DNA of 64,000 nt from Bacillus sp. (in: firmicutes) (GCA_031180805.1 JAPSLL010000012.1:26268-90267); one strand, 5' to 3'; numbered from the stretch's first letter, positions 39,302-49,316 are shown. Notes: a model not told the origin generated them from the sequence alone. Numbers and translations are program-made.

Positions 39302-40759
39302 TTAATATTCAACCTTCACTCGCTTAATAAAGAAAGCGATAATTAACGCAATAATCGCAGCACCGAGAGCAAAGAGGAAACCGTCTTGAATTCCAGCTGT
39401 TAATGCTGCTGGAATATGTGCTGGATCCTGTGGGTTATCTACTTTTGATAAGTAGTCATGCTGACCTGCAGTCATAATACTTACACCAATAGCAGTTCCA
39501 ATTGCTCCTGATACTTGCTGAAGAGTATTCATAATCGCTGTTCCATCAGGATAATATTCCTTTGGTAATTGATTTAATCCATTTGTTTGAGCTGGCATCA
39601 TAACCATTGAAATCCCAATCATTAATAAAATGTGAAGAGCGATAATAAAGCCTGTTGTCGATGTTGTCGTTAATCCAGAGAATAACCATAAATCAATCGC
39701 AACAATGACAAGTCCAGGAATAACAAGCCACTTTGGTCCATACTTGTCAAAAAGTCTTCCCATAACAGGAGATAAAAGACCATTTAAAACACCGCCAGGA
39801 AGAAGAACTAATCCCGCAGCAAATGCCGTTAACACTAATCCACCCTGCAAGTAAAGTGGCAATAATAACATCGATGAAAGCATAACCATCATACAAATAA
39901 ACACAAGGATGACAGCAAGAGTAAACATCGGATAACGGAAGGCACGTAAGTTAATCATTGGCTTTTCCATTTTAAGTTGGCGAATGCTAAATAAAATAAG
40001 GGAAACGACACCAATGATAATAAAGGCAATTACCTTCGGGCTGCTCCAACCACCTTCACCTTCACCAGCACTACTAAATCCAAAAACAACTCCACCAAAA
40101 CCTAAAGTTGACAGAATTACAGACAAGATATCAATCTTCGGCTTTGTTACTTCAGTCACATTTTCCATATAAAGTACGCCTGCAATTAAACCTATTATTA
40201 AGAATGGCAGTGATAGCCAGAAAATCCAATGCCATGTAAGATTCTCAAGAACTAAGCCTGAGATTGTTGGTCCTACAGCAGGAGCGAACATAATGACTAA
40301 ACCGATCATTCCCATTGCAGCCCCACGCTTTTCTGCAGGGAAAATTAATAAAATTGTATTAAACATTAACGGTAAAAGCAACGCAGTTCCCATCGCTTGG
40401 AACACGCGTGCAACCATTAAAACTTCAAAGCTAGGTGCAATTGCTGCGATTAACGTTCCTACAATCGAGAAGCATAATGATGTAATAAACAATTGTCTTG
40501 TTGTAAACCATTGAAGCAATAGCCCCGATACAGGGACTAAAATACCTAATGTTAATAAATATCCAGTCGTTAACCATTGAATCGTAGCTGCATTTGTACT
40601 AAAGATTTGAATTAAATCGCTAATCGCAATATTCAAGGCTGTTTCACTAAAAAGACCTATAAAACCACTTATAAGAAAAGCGACCAAAATCGGAACAACC
40701 TTATACGTTTTTTCCGGATTCTGACTCGCTGTTGCACTTGCGCTTACACTTGCATCCAT
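39302..40759 (-). CDS. MFS multidrug exporter, DHA2 (EmrB/QacA) family
   Basis: 485 residues with about 14 membrane helices. Typical motifs: SDLIQIF...WLTTGYLL in helix 1-2, VARVFQAMGTALLLPL in helix 4 (motif B-like), FAPAVGPTISGLVLENLTWH (motif C and the DHA2 W-x-W-I-F), and GRLFDKYGPK (motif A-like) in the second half. LmrB/Mdr-like; the substrate is unknown. ATG with GAGGGG 7 bases upstream. An inverted repeat at 40794-40816 overlaps the likely promoter. No regulator gene is adjacent. Confidence 0.9.
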   Translation of the reverse strand: MDASVSASATASQNPEKTYKVVPILVAFLISGFIGLFSETALNIAISDLIQIFSTNAATIQWLTTGYLLTLGILVPVSGLLLQWFTTRQLFITSLCFSIVGTLIAAIAPSFEVLMVARVFQAMGTALLLPLMFNTILLIFPAEKRGAAMGMIGLVIMFAPAVGPTISGLVLENLTWHWIFWLSLPFLIIGLIAGVLYMENVTEVTKPKIDILSVILSTLGFGGVVFGFSSAGEGEGGWSSPKVIAFIIIGVVSLILFSIRQLKMEKPMINLRAFRYPMFTLAVILVFICMMVMLSSMLLLPLYLQGGLVLTAFAAGLVLLPGGVLNGLLSPVMGRLFDKYGPKWLVIPGLVIVAIDLWLFSGLTTTSTTGFIIALHILLMIGISMVMMPAQTNGLNQLPKEYYPDGTAIMNTLQQVSGAIGTAIGVSIMTAGQHDYLSKVDNPQDPAHIPAALTAGIQDGFLFALGAAIIALIIAFFIKRVKVEY

Positions 40760-41171
40760 ATTGAATCCCCTCTCTAATTATCATTTTTGAATAATGTGTA
40801 TATGTATTACACACATATAAAGGAAAGCAAAGCCTACAAACTTACCTTTCAAAACTACAATCCATAATCAATTCCTACACCATCACCTATACAAGCTTTG
40901 GTTAGCAGCCCCTTCCCTTTCCTTCATCCAAAAACAAACTTTCCTGTCAATAAATTGATTTCTTTTTCTTTGACCGCTAAATTATAGATGAAGATTTGCA
41001 TTAATGTCAATTTTGAAGTTTTTTAAAATAATCAATTAAAAAACACTCTTTTAGGAAATACAAAAACTCTCTCTAGCAATTGCTAGCTATCTAAAAAACT
41101 AGCTCGTTTTGTATCTCGAAAGGAATACGCTAGTAAGAACTTCTTTTTATACTAATGATTTAATAAATAAC
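40760..41171. other. 412-bp non-coding stretch
   Basis: Holds the inverted repeat 40794-40816 near the transporter start and a 12-bp palindrome TAGCAATTGCTA near 41078. No ribosome site plus reading frame was found. Confidence 0.5.
40794..40816. promoter_or_regulatory. possible operator of the DHA2 transporter
   Basis: ATGTGT (40794-40799) and ACACAT (40811-40816) form an AT-rich inverted repeat about 40 bp before the ATG. This is the size of a TetR or MarR site, but no such regulator is encoded next door. Confidence 0.3.
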
Positions 41172-41200
41172 GAAAACCCTAAGGCATGCCTAGGGTTTTC
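41172..41200 (-). terminator. hairpin terminator after the CNNM gene
   Basis: GAAAACCCTA pairs with TAGGGTTTTC, with an inner AGG/CCT around CATG. The T run on the minus strand is broken (GTTATTTATTA). Confidence 0.7.
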
Positions 41201-41227
41201 ATCTCTCATAAAAAGCACGATAGTATT

Positions 41228-42571
41228 TTATTCTTCTTCATTGTTTTTACTATTGTTAAACGAGACGATATTATCCTTACCTTTCATTACCTCTAAATAA
41301 TGAATTTGATGACCGTCACTTTCATGTACTTTAAATATAAAACCAGCTTCTTCAACCTTTGCACCGACACTTGCATCAAAGTTTTGTGTAAGGAACCAAC
41401 CGCCAATTGTATCAATATCCTCATCAGAAAAGGCTGTACCAAGAAGATTGTTTACATCTTCTATTAGAAGTTTCCCATCTAGAATGTAGTGGCCGTCATT
41501 TATTCTACGAATTTCTGGTATTTCATCTTCATCGAATTCATCTCGAATTTCGCCAACGATTTCCTCTAAAATGTCTTCTACCGTTACTAATCCTGATGTC
41601 CCACCATATTCATCAATTAAAATAGCTAAATGTGTTCGTTCCTTTTGCATTTTCAATAACAAATCATGGATTGGGATCGTTTCGATGACGCGAATAACTG
41701 GGTTAATAAATGTATCGATACTAAATTCCTTATTGCTTTCCATATCAGTAAATCTAGAGGTTAAAAGCTCTTTTATATTTAGGAAACCTACAATATTGTC
41801 TTTGCTTCCATCTGTTACAGGATAGCGGGTATACTTCTCATTTTTAATTAGCTCTAAAATTTCATCATAAGACTCTTCGACTGAAATTGATACAATCTCA
41901 GTTCGTGGAACCATGATTTCTTTTGCTAATTTCTCGTCAAATTCAAATATATTATTGACGTACTTAAGCTCATTTTTATTAATTTCTCCACTTTTATAGC
42001 TTTCAGATAACAAAATTCGAAGCTCTTCCTCAGAATGTGCTAATTCATGCTCAGAGGCTGGCTTCAGTCCAAATATTCCTACTAATACACGTGCAGATCC
42101 ATTTAAGAACCAAATGAATGGATACATAATTCGATAGAACCAAATAATTGGATTTGCAAATAACAATGTAACTGCCTCAGCTTTTTGTATCGCAACGGTT
42201 TTTGGAGCAAGTTCACCAACTACAACGTGCAAAAATGTTACTAACGCAAAGGCAATACCAAATGATAAGATATGTGTTATCGATTCGTTAAAATGTAAAT
42301 ATTCGAACAAGGGATGTAATATCTTTTCTACTGTTGGTTCTCCTAACCAACCTAGTCCTAAAGCTGTGACAGTAATCCCAAGCTGACATGCTGATAAATA
42401 TTCATCCAAATGTGAAACTACCTTTTTTGCCGCCCTTGCCCCTTTTTTTCCTTCAGCAATTAATTGGTCAATTTTTGACATCCTAACCTTTACAATAGCA
42501 AACTCTGTTGCCACAAAAAAACCTGTTAAAGCAATTAATAGAAAAATTAAAATTAAGTTAATTGTCGTCAA
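41228..42571 (-). CDS. CNNM/CorC (HlyC-type) transporter-associated protein
   Basis: 447 residues. N-terminal CNNM (DUF21) membrane domain of about four helices with [19 protein letters not shown]; a tandem CBS pair ([20 protein letters not shown] and [19 protein letters not shown], then [14 protein letters not shown]); and a C-terminal CorC/HlyC domain. Members take part in Mg2+ or Co2+ export; they are not proven haemolysins. TTG start with AGGA 7 bases upstream. A MerR-type gene lies 96 bp upstream, an order like yhdP-yhdQ of B. subtilis (recollection). No M-box riboswitch was recognised. Confidence 0.88.
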   Translation of the reverse strand: MTTINLILIFLLIALTGFFVATEFAIVKVRMSKIDQLIAEGKKGARAAKKVVSHLDEYLSACQLGITVTALGLGWLGEPTVEKILHPLFEYLHFNESITHILSFGIAFALVTFLHVVVGELAPKTVAIQKAEAVTLLFANPIIWFYRIMYPFIWFLNGSARVLVGIFGLKPASEHELAHSEEELRILLSESYKSGEINKNELKYVNNIFEFDEKLAKEIMVPRTEIVSISVEESYDEILELIKNEKYTRYPVTDGSKDNIVGFLNIKELLTSRFTDMESNKEFSIDTFINPVIRVIETIPIHDLLLKMQKERTHLAILIDEYGGTSGLVTVEDILEEIVGEIRDEFDEDEIPEIRRINDGHYILDGKLLIEDVNNLLGTAFSDEDIDTIGGWFLTQNFDASVGAKVEEAGFIFKVHESDGHQIHYLEVMKGKDNIVSFNNSKNNEEE

Positions 42572-42667
42572 TGAGTAGTCCTACAAAAGTAAGACCTGCA
42601 CCTCCTAATAAATTGTATGATTTGTTTATTATTCACTATTTCATGCATGAGATTCACCGTAAACTTG

Positions 42668-43072
42668 CTAATTAAGCAGTAGTAACAAAGATTGAATTAA
42701 TGAGAGACTTTCGTGTGAGACATGCTTTTTAACATATTCCTGATTTTTCATGTTACCTTTATCTAATTGTGATAACACTTCAGTTACATCCTTTTCTAAG
42801 CATTGAATTTTTAATCGTAGTTCAAGGACATCAATTTCTTCTGCATTATCTTCAATCATTTTTCTTTTTATTTCATCTAATAACATGCCTTCAGCTTTAT
42901 GCTTTTCAATTAATTTTATTTGTTCAACTGTCGATTTATCGTAGTAACGATAATTAGAAGTAGAACGTTCTGCTTTCAACAATCCCAAGTTTGTATAATA
43001 ATCGATCGTTCTCTTCGTAACCCCTGTTAATTCTGCAAGTTCGCCTATTTTTAGCTTTTCAGTCCCAATCAT
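42668..43072 (-). CDS. MerR-family transcriptional regulator
   Basis: 134 residues. The N-terminal winged helix reads KIGELAELTGVTKRTIDYYT and continues to RYYDKSTVEQIKLIEKHK; a long coiled-coil dimerisation helix follows. The C-terminus lacks the paired cysteines of CueR/ZntR-type metal sensors (one Cys only, in IQCLEKD), so the signal is probably not a soft metal. ATG with GGAGG upstream. Probably controls itself through the palindrome at 43083-43100, and perhaps the downstream CNNM gene. Confidence 0.88.
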   Translation of the reverse strand: MIGTEKLKIGELAELTGVTKRTIDYYTNLGLLKAERSTSNYRYYDKSTVEQIKLIEKHKAEGMLLDEIKRKMIEDNAEEIDVLELRLKIQCLEKDVTEVLSQLDKGNMKNQEYVKKHVSHESLSLIQSLLLLLN

Positions 43073-43082
43073 TAAACCTCCA

Positions 43083-43100
43083 AACTATAACGTGATAGTT
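43083..43100. promoter_or_regulatory. candidate MerR operator
   Basis: AACTAT and ATAGTT are perfect inverted arms with 6 bases between, 11 bp before the MerR-family start. The size fits a MerR dyad. Confidence 0.5.
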
Positions 43101-43286
43101 TTATTATATTTGTAAATATTCATTTCAACAACTATTTAAGTGAGTAATTAATAAAATGTTCACAAACATATGTGAATGCTTCATTTAATGCTAGAACCGT
43201 CTCCCATTCGTAGCTCACTATTTATTCATCAAAAATATATACGATTAAACGTAGATAAAAGTTTCAACTATTTACATCATCATGAT

Positions 43287-43315
43287 AAAAGAGGGGTTCG
43301 TTAAATCCCCTCTTT
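43287..43315 (-). terminator. terminator of the second chemoreceptor gene
   Basis: AAAGAGGGG (43288-43296) pairs with CCCCTCTTT (43307-43315); TTTTATC follows on the minus strand. Confidence 0.85.
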
Positions 43316-43371
43316 CAACTATTCATTTCTGTTAGCATTTTAAAGCTTGACTAATGCAATAACAATTACAC

Positions 43372-45066
43372 TTAAAGCTTAAATGTATTGACAGTATCCT
43401 TCAATTTTGTTGCAAGCTCTGATAACGTACCGGCAGATGCTGAGATTTCTTCCATCGTCGCCATTTGTTCTTCAGTAGTTGATGCAACATTTTGTACATG
43501 AAGTGAGGATTTTTTAGAAATAGCAGAAATTCCGGCTACTGATGCTGAAACCTCCTGTGCACTTGCTGACATTTGTTCAGCAGTTGCCGCAATTTCACTA
43601 GTTTGATCCTTCATTGTATCCATTGTTTTTATAATCTCCCGGAAAGCAGTATGTGATTTGTCGGCAATTGTTAAGCCGTCCTGTACATCAGCTTTTACCT
43701 TGCTCACCGATTTGTTTGAACGTTCCATATCATCCTGAATTTGAGAAATCAACTGCGAAATCTGAGCAGATGACTTTTGTGATTGTTCAGCAAGTGCGCG
43801 AACCTCTTCTGCAACAACTGCAAAGCCTTTTCCATGCTCTCCCGCTCGTGCCGCCTCAATCGCTGCATTTAAAGCTAATAAATTCGTTTGGTTTGCAATT
43901 TCATTTATCACCTTTGTAATAGAATCGATTTGTTGTGATCGTTTATCAAGCAGTGCTATAACTTCACCTGTTTCTTGAACAGAGGTATGGATAGCATGCA
44001 TCTGTGTTACTGTTTTACCGACATACTCACCGCCAAGAACTGCCTGTTTACTTGCGCTTTGTCCAGCCTCGACAATTCGTGACGTACTTTCAGCCATATT
44101 ATTTATTCCGAGCGCGACTTCCTCTAACGCTATTGACGTTTCCTCAACACTATTCGTTTGAGCATCCGCACCATTTGCTACTTCCTGAATCGCATCAGCA
44201 ACTTGTTCTGATGCTAGACTTGTTTGCTCAGCACTTGCGTATAGTTCTTCAGATGAAGCAGCTACCTGTTCGGACGTATCGACCACATCGCTTATGAGAA
44301 TTTTTAAATTATCCTTCATATGACGATAGCTTGCTGAAAGCTCCCCAAGCTCATCCTTTGTATTGTCAATGATTTCTATTGTAAAATCTCCTCTCCCCGC
44401 ATTTTCCAAAGCATTTGAGAGTGAATGAAGTCTTCTTTTTAATTTTCGCGTAAACCAGAAGACGATAATCGATGCAATAACGATAATAATTAGTAATGAA
44501 ATAATAAATTTCACTATAAAGCTATTAATTATATCATCGATAACCTGCTGTGATGCACCAACATAAAAAATACCGATCGCATCACCATTTTTATCATTTA
44601 GTGGCATATAAGCTGATTGATAAAGATATTCAGCCACCTTTGCTTCTCCGTAATACTTTTTACCTTTCTCTAAGACTGCCTCAGCAACTTCCTCAGAAAC
44701 AGTAGTCCCAATCGCCCGTTCCCCATCAATTTTGACATTTGTTGCGATTCGCGTATTCCCTTGAAAAATTGTGACAGTATCATCTGTTTCTTCACCAATC
44801 TTATCAACAAGCGCAAAATTTTCATTCATAAGCTCATTGCCTTTATACAAATTCCCGTCCTTAATCTCCCAATCACCGGGAAATCTACTATCAATATAAG
44901 AATACGCTAACCCTAAATCACCCTTTGCCTTTAAGGTTGCAAAGCTTTTAATCCCTTTTGTTACCTCTTGAACAACTAATGCGCCAATCGTTACCGAAAA
45001 AAGCAGGATGACAGCAACAACAATGAGGTTTATTTTAGTCCCGATTTTTAATTTCCTTTTTAGCAT
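43372..45066 (-). CDS. methyl-accepting chemotaxis protein (single-Cache sensor)
   Basis: 564 residues. Membrane helix 1 ([20 protein letters not shown]), a ~140-residue extracytoplasmic Cache-like domain ([19 protein letters not shown] through [12 protein letters not shown], as in sCache_3 sensors), membrane helix 2 ([20 protein letters not shown]), HAMP, and a signalling domain with [20 protein letters not shown] near residue 385. Ligand unknown; such domains often bind organic acids. ATG with AAGGAG upstream. Single gene with its own terminator. Confidence 0.94.
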   Translation of the reverse strand: MLKRKLKIGTKINLIVVAVILLFSVTIGALVVQEVTKGIKSFATLKAKGDLGLAYSYIDSRFPGDWEIKDGNLYKGNELMNENFALVDKIGEETDDTVTIFQGNTRIATNVKIDGERAIGTTVSEEVAEAVLEKGKKYYGEAKVAEYLYQSAYMPLNDKNGDAIGIFYVGASQQVIDDIINSFIVKFIISLLIIIVIASIIVFWFTRKLKRRLHSLSNALENAGRGDFTIEIIDNTKDELGELSASYRHMKDNLKILISDVVDTSEQVAASSEELYASAEQTSLASEQVADAIQEVANGADAQTNSVEETSIALEEVALGINNMAESTSRIVEAGQSASKQAVLGGEYVGKTVTQMHAIHTSVQETGEVIALLDKRSQQIDSITKVINEIANQTNLLALNAAIEAARAGEHGKGFAVVAEEVRALAEQSQKSSAQISQLISQIQDDMERSNKSVSKVKADVQDGLTIADKSHTAFREIIKTMDTMKDQTSEIAATAEQMSASAQEVSASVAGISAISKKSSLHVQNVASTTEEQMATMEEISASAGTLSELATKLKDTVNTFKL

Positions 45067-45544
45067 GCAAGTTCTCCTTTAATATAAATGTATACATATA
45101 TATCGGATCATTTAATAGAGATTTTTAGATTAAAATTATTTTTAGATGATAATTTTTATTAGAAGATATATCCAGTTATAGAAGTTTATCTATCAAAATA
45201 GTTGGTAATAAATTCTCTTTTATAAGGGAGCGGTATATCAAATTGCTTTCCATACAAACAAAAGGAATGCCCTTATAAGCATTCCCTCCTCATATATTAA
45301 ACTTACCTTACCTTATTGATAATCTCTACTATACTTGAATGCATTCGAAGGATTCCCTACTAATTTTCCGTTTCAATGGTTCAATACATCCTATTAATTT
45401 CAACTTTATCTTCTGCATGCCACTAATATCACACCTCTTATTCGATTATAAAAGGTATAGCCAATTTCCATTGCTTCATGGTAATATTTATTCACTTAAT
45501 AAATTGCATCCCTTTGCCTACCTTCACGATCTTGAGAGCATCGT
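45067..45544. other. 478-bp stretch without an intact gene
   Basis: Contains a minus-strand terminator at 45258-45285. About 25 bp ahead of it on that strand, a frame ends ...NGKLVGNPSNAFKYSRDYQ, but upstream it is broken by five stops. This may be the remnant of a small gene, or chance. Confidence 0.3.
45258..45285 (-). terminator. orphan terminator
   Basis: GGAATGC (45264-45270) pairs with GCATTCC (45279-45285), followed by TTTTG on the minus strand. It is 260 bp beyond the nearest gene stop (45545). Confidence 0.6.
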
Positions 45545-46111
45545 TTATCTTACAGCTCCTAATCGGCTATATTTACGCTTTACGCTTATGAGTGAACGGT
45601 CAAGCTTATTGGCAACCTCATTTAATGTATAGCCTTCCATTACTAGTACTTTCAATTGTTTTTCTTCTTTAATACTCCAAACCTTGTAAGAGGTAGGATT
45701 TTCATATTTTCTTTCCTTTTCGACCCATGATGGTTCAGGAATAATTGTGTGAGGTTCAATTTTTGAAAAATCTATTTTCTCACGATTATTTTTTGCCCAT
45801 TTCCAGAAATCTTCAGGATGAATAAAATAAAATTGCCTGCTGCAGCGAGTCGTTTTCTTCGTACTTTGTAACCCATGCTTTGTTATCCAGGCTCTAACAG
45901 TCGTTGCATCCTTTTGAACTAATTTTGCTAGTTCATAGGTCGTCAAGTACCCGGTTTGTGCCTTCGTATTCGAAATACCTAATCGCTTCAACTTATTTTT
46001 GATTGATTCCTCTGTCCGATTTAACTTCTTCGACATCGTTGTAATTTTCAGTTTGCCAACATTATCTTTTAAAAAATCAATCTCTTCATCTGTCCAATTT
46101 CTTCTTTTCAC
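45545..46111 (-). CDS. DNA-binding protein with two SANT/Myb-like ends
   Basis: 188 residues. The N-terminal helix-turn-helix is Myb/SANT-like (RRNWTDEEIDFLKDN then MSKKLNRTEESIKNKLKRLG). A central helix-turn-helix follows (LTTYELAKLVQKDATTVRAW). A second Myb-like repeat is at the C-terminus (WSIKEEKQLKVLVMEGYTLN then DRSLISVKRKYSRLG). Similar modules occur in phage or mobile-element regulators. GTG at 46109-46111 is preferred, because GGGTGAG lies 7 bases before it. Divergent from an XRE-TPR regulator. Function unknown. Confidence 0.65.
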   Translation of the reverse strand: MKRRNWTDEEIDFLKDNVGKLKITTMSKKLNRTEESIKNKLKRLGISNTKAQTGYLTTYELAKLVQKDATTVRAWITKHGLQSTKKTTRCSRQFYFIHPEDFWKWAKNNREKIDFSKIEPHTIIPEPSWVEKERKYENPTSYKVWSIKEEKQLKVLVMEGYTLNEVANKLDRSLISVKRKYSRLGAVR

Positions 46112-46317
46112 CAAAACACTCACCCTATTTAATCAAATATGAATAGTAAATACGAATTAAATTATATCAATCGGTTACGAAATTTCAACTTTTTTTTATA
46201 AATAAAATATAAAAAACTTCATTTACGTAGTAAAATATATCTAGACATAGTAATTTTATGCGAAATTGTGTAAAATAAAATTAAACAGTCGAATAGTCGT
46301 TCTTGATAGGAGAAAAT

Positions 46318-47667
46318 ATGAAAAAGCAAATACCTAGACATAATTCAATTGGAGAAAAGCTTCGTGAAGCCAGAAAAGCAAAAGGACTTACGTTAGGTGA
46401 ATTAGCTAAAGGAATCTGTTCTCTCGGTAAAATGAGCAATATTGAAAATGGCCATGTATCAGTTACAGATGAAGAATTGAAAAAATTTTGTGAGAAATTA
46501 AATATTCCTACTAATTTTTTTGCTGACCCAAATATTGAAGACAAAATTAATGAACTAGACAATCAAAAGCAAATCATCATAGACTTAATTAGGTTGAAGA
46601 ATTGGAAATCTATCAAGCTGCAGTTAGCAAGCTTTAAGGAAAAAATTGAGACCTATGCAATTCACACGAGGGAAATAGATTATAACTATTTAAGCGGTGT
46701 CTACTATTATGAAATAAAGCATTATTTACTTGCTGAGGAATTTTTAACAAAGGTGATGGAGGAAGAGGAAGAGAACAATTATAATCTCCGTCTCAAAATA
46801 AAAGCGTATAACGTTCTTGTCGGGATATACTTTTATCAAAAAAAGAGCGCAAAAAGCAATTACATATTAAGTGAAGCGTTAAAACTTTCCCAGGCAAGTC
46901 CTACGATTACAAAAGAAGAAAGGGACAATATTTACTATAATTTCTCAATTCTTAGTATATACACCGGCTTAAACGATTTAGCACTAAATTATATAAATAA
47001 AGTAAATCATCATATCATTTCACAGCTCGAAACAGAATATATAAAGATTTTAATTTCATTTTTAGAAAATGACTCTGTCGAAGAAATGAGAGAAGACTTA
47101 TTTAATTTAAGAGAGAAAGTTCAACAAACAAATGATAGAGAAGGCATCCTTAGAGGATGGGCACTCATGATATACTCAGAGATGACTTCAAAACCGGCTA
47201 TAGAGCTTATACAGCAATGGAAGGACAGTTTCTACTTTGACTTAGATTTAATCTCTCAAGAATTTGAAGAAGAAACATTATCATTGTTACAGCTAAGTAT
47301 TTATGTCTGTTTAAAAAAATCTGAAAAGCAAGATCTTATTGAGGAACTATTTGAGAAAACAAGGGCATTTCTTCCAAACATTTCAAATCATGAGCTTGTT
47401 GCAAGAAGCTACTTTTTAGAAGGAATATTCGAAAGTCTTTACAATCAAAATTCTGCAAAAGCCCTTACTCTTATGCAGCAAGCACTAGACACATTAGACA
47501 AAGCTGATGAAGGCTTATTAAAGGCAGATATTTTGTTTGAAATCAGCACCTTATTAGGAATAGATAATCAAGCAATGGATGCGCTAAAAATTTATCATTC
47601 TCACATGGAAGGAAATTTCTTGTTTACTCATTTTCATGAGTTGACATTGCCGAAATTAAAATATTGA
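46318..47667 (+). CDS. XRE helix-turn-helix regulator with TPR domain (RRNPP-like)
   Basis: 449 residues. The N-terminal XRE domain (GEKLREARKAKGLTLGELAK, then ICSLGKMSNIENGHVSVT) covers residues about 10-65. The rest is helical repeats of TPR type (e.g. YYYEIKHYLLAEEFLTKVM and YNFSILSIYTGLNDLALNYI). This layout matches peptide-sensing RRNPP regulators (PlcR, Rgg, AimR-like), but no signal-peptide gene is visible next to it. ATG at 46318 has TAGGAG 5 bases upstream. Followed immediately by a terminator. Confidence 0.8.
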   Translation: MKKQIPRHNSIGEKLREARKAKGLTLGELAKGICSLGKMSNIENGHVSVTDEELKKFCEKLNIPTNFFADPNIEDKINELDNQKQIIIDLIRLKNWKSIKLQLASFKEKIETYAIHTREIDYNYLSGVYYYEIKHYLLAEEFLTKVMEEEEENNYNLRLKIKAYNVLVGIYFYQKKSAKSNYILSEALKLSQASPTITKEERDNIYYNFSILSIYTGLNDLALNYINKVNHHIISQLETEYIKILISFLENDSVEEMREDLFNLREKVQQTNDREGILRGWALMIYSEMTSKPAIELIQQWKDSFYFDLDLISQEFEEETLSLLQLSIYVCLKKSEKQDLIEELFEKTRAFLPNISNHELVARSYFLEGIFESLYNQNSAKALTLMQQALDTLDKADEGLLKADILFEISTLLGIDNQAMDALKIYHSHMEGNFLFTHFHELTLPKLKY

Positions 47668-47676
47668 GATATATAG

Positions 47677-47716
47677 AATGGGAAAAGACAGAACGTTTGT
47701 CTTTTCCCATTTTTTA
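47677..47716 (+). terminator. terminator of the XRE-TPR gene
   Basis: A perfect 13-bp stem (47677-47689 with 47699-47711) followed by a run of T. Confidence 0.92.
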
Positions 47717-47841
47717 CCCTTCACTTTTTATAATCGCTTCTTATTAGATTCAACGTTCAGCTTTTAATTGCTTATTCCTAAAAAAATTATTTCAAAATAA
47801 AAGAAGATGCCTATCCTAAGAAAGAACATCTTCAAAAATTA

Positions 47842-48160
47842 TTACTCTACTCTAATAATTGTTAATGCTGCTCCTGTTGCTCCCCCACCAAGTAATGTTG
47901 CTACACCTAAAAGTCCAAATAATTCTAATGAAATTGTATCCCCTGCAGTTAAATCAACGATTACATCATTATTATACTCTGATATACCAACAACAGGTGA
48001 AATGATAGATCCAGGGATTGGTGTAGTACCATTGATTACTAGTCTCGAGCTTACTAAAACTCCAGCAGTAGTGTTAATTTGATAACTAATATAGTAGCGA
48101 CCAGTAGCTGGAACGGTAAATGCAGTATTTGTTGCATTTGCAGTGAAATCATCAAATTTT
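47842..48160 (-). pseudogene. out-of-frame BclA-like C-terminal domain of the collagen-like gene
   Basis: About 104 codons are open in the frame just off that of the collagen gene and end at TAA 47842-47844. The product starts [20 protein letters not shown], continues [17 protein letters not shown] and ends GGATGAALTIIRVE, typical of the trimeric C1q-like exosporium domain. It lacks its own start. One T added to the TTT at 48154-48156 on the minus strand would fuse it to the collagen gene. Confidence 0.8.
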
Positions 48161-49106
48161 GGACATTCGGAAGTGGTATTTCTGTTCCACCAACTACTAC
48201 ACTAATTATACTACCTTCAGTGTTTGCAGCAAACATTGAGTTAGAAGTAACTGTAGCTCCTGTTGGACCCGGTGCTCCTGTTGGACCTGCTGCTCCTGTT
48301 GGACCTGCTGCTCCTGTTGGACCTGCTGCTCCTGTTGGACCTGCTGCTCCTGTTGGGCCTGTTGCTCCTGTTGGACCTGCTGCTCCTGTTGGGCCTGCTG
48401 CTCCTGTTGGACCTGCTGCTCCTGTTGGACCTGCCGCTCCTGTTGGGCCTGCTGCTCCTGTTGGGCCTGCTGCTCCTGGTAATCCTGGCGCTCCTGTTGG
48501 ACCCGGTGCTCCCGGTAGTCCCGGCGCTCCCGTTGGACCCGGTGCTCCTGGTAACCCTGGTGCTCCTGTTGGACCCGGTGCTCCTGGTAACCCTGGTGCT
48601 CCTGTTGGACCCGGTGCTCCTGGTAATCCTGGTGCTCCTGTTGGTCCTGGTGGTCCTGGTGGCCCAGTTACCCCTCCACCATCGCTAATAGATAATAGGG
48701 AAACATCATCAACAACAACATCTGATGAACCGATTCTTGGTAGATTATTAACCAACACTAATGCTTGTGTAGTACCTAGAGGAGCTGGTGATGTAGTTTG
48801 ATAGACTTCTAACCATGTATTATTGTCTTCAACATTAGGAATACGATTTTCATCTAATATTGTTATTAAACCGTAACCTAGAAAATTGAAGAATTGATCA
48901 TAGTAACCGACAGATAAGGTAATTGGTGAACTTAGAGAAGTTTCGACTATTTGATATATGTAACCGTTGACACTATTACCTAGCAGCCTAGTTGAATAGT
49001 ATCCACTATGAGAAAATTCTCTTGTTACAAATGCATTAAAAGGAATCCATGGTGGAAGTAGGCCAGTCTCAAAGCTGTTATTAATGACTCTATTCTCATA
49101 ACTCAA
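48054..49106 (-). CDS. exosporium collagen-like protein, frameshifted before its C-terminal domain
   Basis: Probable spore-surface filament protein. As read it has 350 residues: an N-terminal beta-rich module (1-140, [11 protein letters not shown]...[10 protein letters not shown], like the NTTRR-F1 domain of Bacillus collagen-like proteins), about 46 Gly-X-Y triplets (148-285), then 32 normal residues before a shift at 48154-48160 that replaces the C-terminal domain with an unrelated 33-residue hydrophobic tail. The triplets are of two kinds, [12 protein letters not shown] units followed by GPTGAA units. TTG at 49104-49106 is the start, with AGGAGG 8 bases upstream. A SigK-like promoter precedes it. 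Either a true defect or a homopolymer sequencing error. Confidence 0.8.
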   Translation of the reverse strand: MSYENRVINNSFETGLLPPWIPFNAFVTREFSHSGYYSTRLLGNSVNGYIYQIVETSLSSPITLSVGYYDQFFNFLGYGLITILDENRIPNVEDNNTWLEVYQTTSPAPLGTTQALVLVNNLPRIGSSDVVVDDVSLLSISDGGGVTGPPGPPGPTGAPGLPGAPGPTGAPGLPGAPGPTGAPGLPGAPGPTGAPGLPGAPGPTGAPGLPGAAGPTGAAGPTGAAGPTGAAGPTGAAGPTGAAGPTGATGPTGAAGPTGAAGPTGAAGPTGAAGPTGAPGPTGATVTSNSMFAANTEGSIISVVVGGTEIPLPNVQNLMISLQMQQILHLPFQLLVATILVIKLTLLLEF

Positions 49107-49155
49107 TAATATCCCCTCCTTCGCTATAAAAATCACTAATTTCATGAACACACTA

Positions 49156-49183
49156 TAATATATGTCTAATAAAATTTAGTAGT
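49156..49183 (-). promoter_or_regulatory. SigK-like promoter of the collagen-like gene
   Basis: Minus-strand AC (49182-49183), 17 bases, then CATATATTA (49156-49164), matching the late mother-cell SigK pattern AC-N16/17-CATANNNTA. It sits about 50 bp before the TTG start, which suits a spore-coat or exosporium gene. Confidence 0.5.
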
Positions 49184-49262
49184 GTGGGGATATATTACTC
49201 AAATTAATTAGTTAAAATCATTATTTTACGGAAAAATTAACCATTGATGGATGTCTATTTTT

Positions 49263-49316
49263 TCAAATGAGTAATAATAATTTGGTCACTTTTTTTAATT
49301 ATTATTACTCATTTGA
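49263..49316. repeat. perfect 20-bp inverted repeat
   Basis: Arms 49263-49282 and 49297-49316 (TCAAATGAGTAATAATAATT and its complement) flank 14 bases. No T run follows on either side, so it is not a standard terminator. It lies between the collagen gene promoter and a LysR remnant. Confidence 0.85.

Noticed and set aside
45301..45423. Minus-strand frame ending NGKLVGNPSNAFKYSRDYQ before a terminator
   Set aside because: A GTG with good Shine-Dalgarno shares the frame, but five stops intervene. Too broken to call, although it may be a relic.
48079..48801. Long plus-strand open frame of Pro/Ala/Val repeats
   Set aside because: It is the antisense of the Gly-X-Y tract; the periodic GC-rich DNA keeps all frames open. 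No ribosome site.
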